This document shows positions 1 through 5,420 of a stretch of 7,028 nt of DNA, piece by piece. The notes below the pieces were generated by a model. It had not been told where the DNA came from. It was given only the letters and a program-made list of their open reading frames with translations, and searched no databases. The position numbers were made by a program, and so were the translations under genes. Source of the stretch: Erysipelothrix sp. UBA3383 (GTDB lineage Bacteria; Bacillota_I; Bacilli_A; Erysipelotrichales; Erysipelotrichaceae); the NCBI GenBank assembly GCA_002358955.1, contig DEPV01000001.1, positions 1 to 7,028 of the forward strand, in the 5' to 3' direction. Each line of letters opens with the position of its first letter. Position 1 is the stretch's first letter.

Positions 1-1645
1 TTATAAAAGCATTCTGATCTACAATAATTATTGGATTCTTATATTTTGTAATAGGATCTATATAATTAAAGGTAGAAAAGTCAAGATTATTTTCGTACAC
101 TTCATATGTACCATCCACATTCAAGTTATTGAATAACTTCTCTATTTCACTTGGAATTAAAATGCTTCCATCAAGCCTATCAAGCCCCTTGTAATCTTCT
201 AGAAATTTCTGATTAACTATAACATAAGGGTAACCATAGGGAATATTAAAATCATCGTAGATTAAATATTGGCCAAATAATGGATCTTCGTATTTCATGA
301 TTTGAGGGAAATCAGAATAGATAAAAGAATAATAATCATAATAAGCAAGTTTATTTTCATAAACAAACTCATTGAATACAGCCACATGGTCTTTGTTTAC
401 CTTCTCATTGAGGTTTGCAGCAAAGCCAATAATACGAGCGTTCTCCAGTTTGGGATCACTCTTGTACATGTCGACATAGCCTTTATTTATGGAATAATTA
501 TTCATCGTAAAAATCGTTGGAACTAAGAATACAATAATAAAAACGATTTTAAGAACTAAAAGGAAAGTGGACAATAAAGCACCTTCACTATTTTTTTTGA
601 CTAAAGTCGAGGAGAAATTAACTCTTAAGTAAAAATAAGACAATAGTACACTTATTGTGATGAATCCCAAATAGTAATAATAAATATTAATTAGTTCTTT
701 AAAATATCGTAACCAGGCAGGTCCCATTGATCGAGTTAAAAAAACCGAACTTAAAAATAATGTCATCCCCATTAAAACTGCATTAAATAAATTAAATTTA
801 ATAAAATATTCTTTCAATACCATCCACACTGAATAGCCGTTAAGATAACTTATTGAAATTTCTTTAAATTCTTTAATTGAAGTATAAATACCAACTACTA
901 CAATAGATAGAAAAGATACCCAAATTACAGAATAAGGCTTCTTCGTAGCATCTTTAATGATACTGGTTTTACCATGAGTTTGATCAAATGACATTTTAGT
1001 AACATCATATTTCATTGGTGATTCCATTAGTTCTGTATTGACATAAAATTCATGAACATCTTCTCTAATTTCAGCATGTTTATTAATAGGAGCGCTAAAC
1101 CCAAATTGAACAGGTGTTAAAAGAATATCATCATCTTTATAGACCATTTTTAATGGCTCTATTAATAACTCATTAGTCAGTTCTGTATTAATGTTATAGC
1201 GATTTTTATCGGCAAAATCGATTAAAAAAGCATTTTCTCTTTTAGGATTATTACTAATTTTCCAATTCTCTAATTTTAAAATATCAGCTGCAGATAAGTC
1301 TGTAAGCAATGGATTTTTACGAATATAATTTTCATTATCAGTAACATAATAAGTTATTAAATCTACTATATCATCATCTATGTTTGATACTTTTGCATAT
1401 GTAACATAGCCATGGATATCATGTTTATCCAATAGGGCTTCAAAATTTTTTAAAATTCTATCAAACACTTCCCTGTCTTTGGGTTGATTGATAATTACCT
1501 GAATATCGATATCCTTAGAGGCAATGATATTCTCAAGATTTAGCGTAAATTTTAAATGATCATCAAAAAAATTATGTTGAACAAACATCAGTGTACTGAT
1601 TAAAACTCCACATAACACTGTAAGCATGATTTGAATTTTTTTCAT
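1..1645 (-). CDS. Bacteriocin-associated integral membrane protein (DUF1430/TIGR01654-like), 3' end off window
   Basis: I translated this frame by hand: it is open from an ATG at 1645 to the left edge (548 residues, no stop), so the C-terminus is missing. It begins MKKIQIML and has one TM helix at about residues 5-23 and a polar, presumably extracellular domain at 24-235. TM helices follow at about 237-256, 284-304, 319-341 and 358-384, then a second polar domain rich in Tyr, Asp and Asn from 385 to the edge. After the second TM comes KEFKEISISYLNGYS (258-272), which resembles the cytoplasmic segment of FtsX/MacB-type permeases. More C-terminal TMs are expected beyond the edge. This layout fits the putative immunity/transport family found beside lactococcin 972-type bacteriocins. 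Function in the family is inferred from gene neighbourhood, not proven. The ribosome site GAGAGGG (1651-1657) lies 5 bases before the ATG. It is probably co-transcribed with the secreted protein gene 40 bases upstream. The gene is strongly AT-rich compared with the alaS-greA block. Confidence 0.82.
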   Translation of the reverse strand, partial: MKKIQIMLTVLCGVLISTLMFVQHNFFDDHLKFTLNLENIIASKDIDIQVIINQPKDREVFDRILKNFEALLDKHDIHGYVTYAKVSNIDDDIVDLITYYVTDNENYIRKNPLLTDLSAADILKLENWKISNNPKRENAFLIDFADKNRYNINTELTNELLIEPLKMVYKDDDILLTPVQFGFSAPINKHAEIREDVHEFYVNTELMESPMKYDVTKMSFDQTHGKTSIIKDATKKPYSVIWVSFLSIVVVGIYTSIKEFKEISISYLNGYSVWMVLKEYFIKFNLFNAVLMGMTLFLSSVFLTRSMGPAWLRYFKELINIYYYYLGFITISVLLSYFYLRVNFSSTLVKKNSEGALLSTFLLVLKIVFIIVFLVPTIFTMNNYSINKGYVDMYKSDPKLENARIIGFAANLNEKVNKDHVAVFNEFVYENKLAYYDYYSFIYSDFPQIMKYEDPLFGQYLIYDDFNIPYGYPYVIVNQKFLEDYKGLDRLDGSILIPSEIEKLFNNLNVDGTYEVYENNLDFSTFNYIDPITKYKNPIIIVDQNAFI

Positions 1646-1685
1646 AGGCGCCCTCTCATATATTAAAAAAACGTGACACTATCAT

Positions 1686-2057
1686 CTATTGTCCCATTAT
1701 TGAATAGTAGTGATATGATTTCATGAAGTTACCACTGTTATAAACTGTTTTATTTCTTGATGTTAATGGTGTATAACATCCGTTTACCAGTTTTTCAGTG
1801 GGATTAGGATTAGCAGTAGTCGATTGACCAGTCCCTAACATCCTAATTCTTGCTGTAAAGCAACCTTGTGGGTAAGCAGAAGCCTCAATTCTTCCTGTAC
1901 CATTTAAACTATCAAACGATGTAAACGTAGCATAGTTTGTAGATACGGTTTTATTAGCCCCTATTACCCCTTCCTGTACTGTATTGAATGATGCAGATGC
2001 GATTTGTGTTGACACTAATGTTAAAACTAATAGTAAAGCAAAAAATGTTTTCTTCAT
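1686..2057 (-). CDS. Small secreted protein, candidate bacteriocin-like precursor
   Basis: This 123-residue protein is not one I recognise. The ATG at 2057 is chosen because AAGGAG (2065-2070) sits 7 bases upstream; the frame runs on to 2129, but that extension has no ribosome site and would bury the signal peptide. Residues 1-22 form a classic Sec signal: KK, a Leu/Val-rich core, then ASA, with likely cleavage between A22 and S23. The mature chain of about 101 residues is rich in Thr, Ser, Asn and Gly, has two cysteines (C66, C94) that could pair outside the cell, a TTANPNPTEK linker-like stretch (80-89) and an aromatic tail (KSYHYYSIMGQ). There is no TM segment, LPXTG anchor or lipobox. It stands immediately before a lactococcin 972-locus type membrane protein, which suggests a bacteriocin-like or signalling role. 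However, it lacks the paired Gly-Gly/Trp start and closing aromatic pattern I know from lactococcin 972, so function is inference only. Confidence 0.8.
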   Translation of the reverse strand: MKKTFFALLLVLTLVSTQIASASFNTVQEGVIGANKTVSTNYATFTSFDSLNGTGRIEASAYPQGCFTARIRMLGTGQSTTANPNPTEKLVNGCYTPLTSRNKTVYNSGNFMKSYHYYSIMGQ

Positions 2058-2064
2058 TTTTGTT

Positions 2065-2070
2065 CTCCTT
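2065..2070 (-). promoter_or_regulatory. Ribosome binding site of the secreted protein gene
   Basis: The minus strand reads AAGGAG, 7 bases before the ATG at 2057. This strong site fixes the start of the secreted protein and rules out the 24-codon upstream extension. Confidence 0.85.
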
Positions 2071-2085
2071 AATTTTGTATTTGAT

Positions 2086-2117
2086 GATAGTATGTGTCCC
2101 TTACTAAAAACACTATC
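2086..2117. repeat. Inverted repeat GATAGT ... ACTATC in the leader (possible operator)
   Basis: GATAGT (2086-2091) and its reverse complement ACTATC (2112-2117) are separated by 20 bases, just upstream of the ribosome site of the secreted protein gene. A related copy (ACACTATCATC, 1676-1686) overlaps the gene's stop codon. The arms are short (6 bases), so this could be a regulator site, a weak hairpin or chance. Confidence 0.35.
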
Positions 2118-2128
2118 ACACACACACA
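2117..2128. repeat. (CA)6 dinucleotide tract in the leader
   Basis: Twelve bases of perfect CA repeat (TG on the transcribed-gene strand) sit directly downstream of the TTGACT -35-like hexamer. Short repeats in such a place can change promoter spacing by slippage, but six units is few and no such variation can be seen in a single sequence. Confidence 0.6.
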
Positions 2129-2193
2129 AGTCAAGGAAATATCACATTTTATAAAGATTACAATAATATTAAACTTTATATAAATTGACTATG

Positions 2194-2220
2194 AAAAAAC
2201 CACATCAAAAGATGTGGTTT
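2194..2220 (-). terminator. Intrinsic terminator after greA
   Basis: On the minus strand a 10-base perfect stem AAACCACATC (2211-2220) / GATGTGGTTT (2197-2206) encloses a TTTT loop. The stem's own three T's run into three more (2194-2199), giving six T's. It begins 6 bases after the greA stop. On the plus strand the stem is followed by AAATCATT, without a clear T-run, so it should work mainly in the greA direction. It separates the housekeeping operon from the accessory pair. Confidence 0.9.
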
Positions 2221-2226
2221 AAATCA

Positions 2227-2697
2227 TTATTTAATTGAAAGAATTTTTACTTGGTAAGGCTCGTCAACTTTAACAGTTACTGTGTCCCCTTCAGATGCAT
2301 CATTCATCGCTTGTGCTAATGGTGATACGTTTGATAATTTTCCATTCACAGGGTCAGCTTCTAAAGAACCAACAATTGAGAATGTTTCTTCTTCATCAAT
2401 TCCCATGTCAAGAATTGTAACAGTAGCGCCTAATGATACTGTTTTATGTTTTGCTTTTGAACTGCTATCAATCAGTTCAATACGTGTTAGTGTATGTTCT
2501 AATTCACGAATACGTGCCTCTACACGTGCCTGACGATCACGAGCCGCATCATAGTCCGCGTTCTCTGAAAGGTCACCTTGTGCACGAGCTGCAACTAAGT
2601 CTTCAATTACATCCGGTCTTTCTACTTCAATCAGTTGACGTAATTCACGGTTCAACTCATCAAGACCGGCCTGGGTTACAGGAATTTTTTCGTTCAT
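2227..2697 (-). CDS. greA: Transcription elongation factor GreA
   Basis: GreA enters the secondary channel of RNA polymerase and stimulates cleavage of backtracked transcripts. Here the protein is 156 residues, the usual family length. The N-terminal half is a long coiled coil with the tip motif GDLSENADYDAARDRQ (41-56); D42 and E45 match the two acidic tip residues (D41 and E44 in E. coli) that hold the catalytic metal. The C-terminal globular domain carries the typical NGKLSNVSPLAQA segment and ends in a basic beta strand. The ATG at 2697 is preferred because AGAGGAG (2706-2712) lies 8 bases upstream. The longer frame would start at a GTG (2704-2706) that overlaps this ribosome site. It is the last gene of the operon, 24 bases after udk, and is followed by a terminator. 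Confidence 0.97.
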   Translation of the reverse strand: MNEKIPVTQAGLDELNRELRQLIEVERPDVIEDLVAARAQGDLSENADYDAARDRQARVEARIRELEHTLTRIELIDSSSKAKHKTVSLGATVTILDMGIDEEETFSIVGSLEADPVNGKLSNVSPLAQAMNDASEGDTVTVKVDEPYQVKILSIK

Positions 2698-2705
2698 ATT
2701 ATCCA

Positions 2706-2712
2706 CTCCTCT
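2706..2712 (-). promoter_or_regulatory. Ribosome binding site of greA
   Basis: AGAGGAG on the minus strand lies 8 bases before the ATG at 2697. It overlaps the alternative GTG start at 2706, which therefore cannot be used from this site. Confidence 0.8.
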
Positions 2713-2721
2713 TTGTTTGAA

Positions 2722-3351
2722 TTATAGCATATCGCTATTAATGATACTACTTATTTTGGTTACCAGCAAATCGATCGCAACTCTATTATGCCCACCTTCA
2801 GGAATAATAATGTCTGCATAGCGTTTTGATGGCTCAATAAACTGTTCGTGCATTGGTTTAACCGTTGTTAGATATTGCTCAACAACACTTTCCAAAGTAC
2901 GTCCACGTTTCTTAACATCACGGTTTAAACGACGAATGAATCGTACATCTGCTTCCGTGTCGACAAAGACCTTGATATCCAGAATATCACGAAGTTTTTC
3001 TTCGTCCAATGTTAATAATCCTTCAAGGATAATAACATCACAAGGTTCAATGGTTTCTCTGTATTCACTGCGTGTATGTTGTATAAAGTCATACACCGGT
3101 TTTTCAATTGCTTGACCACTTTTTAAAGCAGCCATATCTTCTAATAACAGATCCATATCAAATGCAAAAGGGTGGTCATAGTTTGTTTGATAACGCACTT
3201 CCATCTCCATATGACTTTGATCTTTATAATAATCATCCATTCTAAGGATAACAACATTTTGGGTTTCATCAAAGCGTGCTTGTAATTGCTTTGCGATACT
3301 GGATTTTCCAGATGCAGTTCCACCTGCCAATCCGATAACTACTGCGTTCAT
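2722..3351 (-). CDS. udk: Uridine kinase (uridine/cytidine salvage)
   Basis: This cytoplasmic enzyme phosphorylates uridine and cytidine to UMP and CMP with ATP or GTP (pyrimidine salvage). The 209-residue protein is full length. It shows the P-loop GGTASGKS (10-17), DDYYKD (39-44) with the catalytic-type aspartate, NYDHP (57-61) and KPVYDF (84-89) of the nucleoside pocket. It also has the second-strand ILEG (108-111), the lid arginines in RRLNRDVKKRGR (140-151) and the family C-terminal motif around EPSKRYADIIIPEGGHN (173-189). The first Asp of DDYYKD is followed by Asp where many homologues have Ser, a mild variation. AGGAGGA (3358-3364) lies 6 bases before the ATG and is embedded in the last codons of mltG, only 3 bases away, so the two are translated as one unit. 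Confidence 0.95.
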   Translation of the reverse strand: MNAVVIGLAGGTASGKSSIAKQLQARFDETQNVVILRMDDYYKDQSHMEMEVRYQTNYDHPFAFDMDLLLEDMAALKSGQAIEKPVYDFIQHTRSEYRETIEPCDVIILEGLLTLDEEKLRDILDIKVFVDTEADVRFIRRLNRDVKKRGRTLESVVEQYLTTVKPMHEQFIEPSKRYADIIIPEGGHNRVAIDLLVTKISSIINSDML

Positions 3352-3354
3352 GCT

Positions 3355-4416
3355 TTATCCTCCTAAGTATTTCTTTTTATATTCATTGTGTTGTTCAAAG
3401 GTTTCTGAGTAGTAGACCTTACCATCCCCATAAACATCAGCTAAGAAGAATAAGTAATCACTTGGAGTCTCATTCAACACTGCATCAATTGCCTTATTAC
3501 TTGGGTTTAAAATCGGTCCTGGTGGCAATCCTTCATAACGGTATGTGTTATAAGGACTGTCATATTGATTGTTCTCTGCAGATTCACAATCCTTCCAGTC
3601 ATTAAACTCATATAATGAGTAACAAACTGTTACAGAGGACTGTAATTTCATCCCGATATTTAGTCGGTTTGTAAAGACACCTGCTATCAATTTCATATCT
3701 TCAATCTTGTTAGCTTCATATTCAACAATCGAAGCCAGTGTTACCAGCTCATAGTAAGAATACTCACTCTTTGCAATTGCATCTTGATTCATCTCATATT
3801 TACTTTGCCCATTTGCTAAAATTTTATGAGTTACATCCAGTGCTGTTGTATCACGGTAAAAGTTATAAGTATCGGGATATAAAAAACCTTCTAAAAGTAC
3901 ACGGTGATCTTTATTATCAAGAATCTCTTTGGGAATAAAAGGATACTGTTCCATCAATTCCTGAACGGCTTTAGGATCATTCCATAAATCTAATAGGTCA
4001 TCATACTCAACATTGGTTGATTGACTGACAAGTTTTGCAATATCCTTAGCCCACGATCCTTCTTGAATCATAATACTCACTTCATTAGAACCATTCACAT
4101 TATCAATCTTCGACATGTGTCTTAGAAGTTCTTGTGTACTCCATGATTTATTCAGATTATAAGTTCCCACATAAAATCTTGAATTACGATTCAATACTTT
4201 CTTTACCTTAGTAAAGAGTTGAGATCGTATCAATCCTTCTTTTCTTAGGTTCACAATCACATCTTCAGAAGATTGTCCTTCACTAACAATAAAACTGACA
4301 ATCTCTGATTCTTTCTGTATCGGACGTGTTTGAAATTCTAAAAGACCCAGTCCTAGAATCACCAGCAATCCTAACACAAAGAAAGCACCGCATAATATTT
4401 TAATGCGTGTGCTCAT
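3355..4416 (-). CDS. mltG: Endolytic murein transglycosylase MltG (YceG-like)
   Basis: MltG cleaves nascent glycan strands at the outer face of the membrane and so sets their length. With the ATG at 4416 the protein has 353 residues: a short cytoplasmic tail, one TM helix (about 5-26), a LysM-like region (about 37-100) and the YceG catalytic domain. Visible motifs are LEGFLYPDTY (174-183), LASIVEYEA (227-235) with the catalytic glutamate at E232, FTNRLNIGMKLQS (248-260) and YNTYRYEGLPPGPI (289-302). After LQS, where most homologues read DPTV, this one reads SVTV. C265 and C277 follow. The start is set by AGAGGA (4425-4430), 8 bases upstream and inside yrzB. The frame continues to a TTG at 4467 without a good ribosome site. 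It overlaps yrzB by 17 bases and leads directly into udk. Confidence 0.95.
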   Translation of the reverse strand: MSTRIKILCGAFFVLGLLVILGLGLLEFQTRPIQKESEIVSFIVSEGQSSEDVIVNLRKEGLIRSQLFTKVKKVLNRNSRFYVGTYNLNKSWSTQELLRHMSKIDNVNGSNEVSIMIQEGSWAKDIAKLVSQSTNVEYDDLLDLWNDPKAVQELMEQYPFIPKEILDNKDHRVLLEGFLYPDTYNFYRDTTALDVTHKILANGQSKYEMNQDAIAKSEYSYYELVTLASIVEYEANKIEDMKLIAGVFTNRLNIGMKLQSSVTVCYSLYEFNDWKDCESAENNQYDSPYNTYRYEGLPPGPILNPSNKAIDAVLNETPSDYLFFLADVYGDGKVYYSETFEQHNEYKKKYLGG

Positions 4417-4672
4417 CGACTGCTTCCTCTTCATGTTTAATAACAAAAGCTGAGAAAACCTCTTCAATCATATCCCACTCTTTAGGATCTTCAATATTAT
4501 TGAGTTCACCCTCTACAGTGTATGAAGAAACAAAGACTTCGCCTGTTTCATCTTGTGGATCTACGTATAGTACATAGTCCTTTTTATATGTTTCATCTTT
4601 AAATGTAAACAGAATTTCCATTGTTTTTTCTGTGCCATCATCACTAATGACAACCAGTGTATTTTCGTTCAT
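4400..4672 (-). CDS. DUF1292 family protein (YrzB, UPF0473)
   Basis: This 90-residue acidic cytoplasmic protein belongs by sequence and position to the DUF1292/YrzB family, whose biochemical function is unknown. It opens with strands of the form LVVISDDGTEKTMEILFTF (6-24), followed by KDYVLYVDP and EVFVSSYTVEGELNNI, then the family-like DPKEWDMIEEVFSAF end (62-76) and a polar tail finishing in His-Thr-His. No signal peptide or TM is seen. AAGGGG (4680-4685) lies 7 bases before the ATG and overlaps the end of ruvX, whose stop is 2 bases away. Its 3' end overlaps the start of mltG. The same ireB-ruvX-yrzB trio is kept across Bacillota, which supports the call more than any single motif. Confidence 0.87.
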   Translation of the reverse strand: MNENTLVVISDDGTEKTMEILFTFKDETYKKDYVLYVDPQDETGEVFVSSYTVEGELNNIEDPKEWDMIEEVFSAFVIKHEEEAVDEHTH

Positions 4673-4674
4673 CC

Positions 4675-5112
4675 TTATTCCCCTTGTAAAAAGCGTTTGC
4701 GATCTAAATAACTTTGCAGTATTTGTACCGCAGCCAATTGATCAACTACTTTTTTTCTTTTCTTTCTTGAGACATCAGCACTAATTAACTGACGTGTTGC
4801 TGCTGCAGTGGTTAATCGCTCATCAATTAAAATCACTTCAACATCAAACCAAGATTCTAGTAAATCTTTAAATTCTTCTGATATCTGTGCTCGGATGCCA
4901 ACATCATTATTCATCATTTTAGGATATCCTAAAGCAATTTCAGAAACTCTTTCTTTTTCAATAATTTCAGCAAGTGGTGCCTTTAATTGTTCTAAATTAT
5001 CGTCATGGTAAAGCGTTTCAATGGGGTGTGCAAACATACCCAGGCCATCAGAGATGGCCATACCGCATGTTTTCGAGCCTAAGTCGAGTCCAATTATTTT
5101 CTTAGGATTCAT
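4675..5112 (-). CDS. ruvX: RuvX/YqgF-type pre-16S rRNA nuclease
   Basis: This RNase H-fold nuclease is thought to mature the 5' end of 16S rRNA; it was first described as a putative Holliday junction resolvase. The 145-residue protein is full length. It shows the first metal-binding motif GLDLGSKTCGMAISD (8-22, D10), LGYPKMMNN (61-69) of the second strand, LIDERLTT (95-102, with E98) and DQLAAVQILQSYL (124-136, with D124). D10, E98 and D124 are the expected acidic active-site set. Its ATG overlaps the ireB stop as ATGA (5109-5112), and no ribosome site is visible upstream of it (the bases read TTGATCAAAA). Translation is therefore probably coupled to ireB. Confidence 0.95.
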   Translation of the reverse strand: MNPKKIIGLDLGSKTCGMAISDGLGMFAHPIETLYHDDNLEQLKAPLAEIIEKERVSEIALGYPKMMNNDVGIRAQISEEFKDLLESWFDVEVILIDERLTTAAATRQLISADVSRKKRKKVVDQLAAVQILQSYLDRKRFLQGE

Positions 5113-5369
5113 TTTTGATCAAGATAGAAACGTACAAGCTCTTCAATAATCTCATAACGTTCTACTTCCTGTATCGTCACACGTGCACCCTTGTGTGATG
5201 AAATGTATGCAGGATCATTTGAAATCAAATATCCTGTAATTTGAGCCACCGATTGATACCCACGCTCATCAAGCGCAGCTTCAACCTTACTCAAAATTTC
5301 ATTAATTCTTTCCTTACGAACAGCATCCGAATTATACGCCACTGTCTTTTCTAAGTTATCTTTTGACAT
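5109..5369 (-). CDS. ireB: IreB family regulator (YrzL, UPF0297)
   Basis: IreB was defined in Enterococcus faecalis as a small phosphoprotein target of the PASTA Ser/Thr kinase IreK, linked to cephalosporin resistance and cell-envelope homeostasis. Here it is 86 residues and carries the family core QITGYLISNDPAYISSHKGA (43-62) and a YEIIEELVRFYL end (72-83). In the N-terminus, LEKTVAY aligns with the ETVRF segment of IreB, so T9 would match the second known phosphosite; the first phosphothreonine has no evident counterpart. The ATG at 5369 is chosen because AGGAAG (5378-5383) lies 8 bases upstream, whereas the GTG at 5378 abuts that site. It is the first gene of the compact operon after alaS, and ruvX overlaps its stop. 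Confidence 0.92.
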   Translation of the reverse strand: MSKDNLEKTVAYNSDAVRKERINEILSKVEAALDERGYQSVAQITGYLISNDPAYISSHKGARVTIQEVERYEIIEELVRFYLDQK

Positions 5370-5390
5370 TCTTACCACTTCCTTTTCTAT

Positions 5391-5418
5391 ATTTTATCTC
5401 AAATACATACAAAGTTAA
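5391..5418 (-). promoter_or_regulatory. Possible weak promoter for the ireB-greA operon
   Basis: In the 51-base gap after alaS the minus strand has TTAACT (5413-5418), 16 bases, then TAAAAT (5391-5396). The -10 matches consensus at five of six positions and the -35 at four. Transcription would start only a few bases before the ireB ribosome site. No terminator separates alaS from ireB, so read-through from alaS is also likely. Confidence 0.3.
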
Positions 5419-5420
5419 AG

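Larger units (their letters stand above)
2071..2193 (-). promoter_or_regulatory. AT-rich leader and probable promoter region of the secreted protein/membrane protein pair
   Basis: This stretch lies between the greA terminator and the ribosome site, so the promoter of the accessory pair should be here. The best -35-like hexamer on the minus strand is TTGACT (2129-2134). It is followed directly by six TG units (2117-2128) and no good -10 sits at 16-18 bases. Other -10-like hexamers are TATAAA (2148-2153) and TACTAT (2087-2092), each without a good -35. The exact promoter cannot be assigned by eye. No open frame of its own was found. Confidence 0.4.

Noticed and set aside
302..526. Plus-strand open frame of 74 codons
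   Set aside because: It lies opposite the confirmed membrane protein frame, has no convincing context as a gene and is a product of AT-rich codons.
1647..1652. GGCGCC palindrome before the membrane protein gene
   Set aside because: Six bases with no T-run or extended stem; not a terminator and too short to call an operator.
2058..2129. 24-codon N-terminal extension of the secreted protein (Met-Cys-Val-Cys...)
   Set aside because: It partly translates the TG repeat, has no ribosome site and would place the signal peptide internally; AAGGAG points to the ATG at 2057.
2282..2720. Plus-strand open frames opposite greA
   Set aside because: They are antisense shadows of greA with no ribosome site or family resemblance.
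3141..3323. Minus-strand frame inside udk
   Set aside because: It is a shifted-frame shadow of the intact uridine kinase gene.
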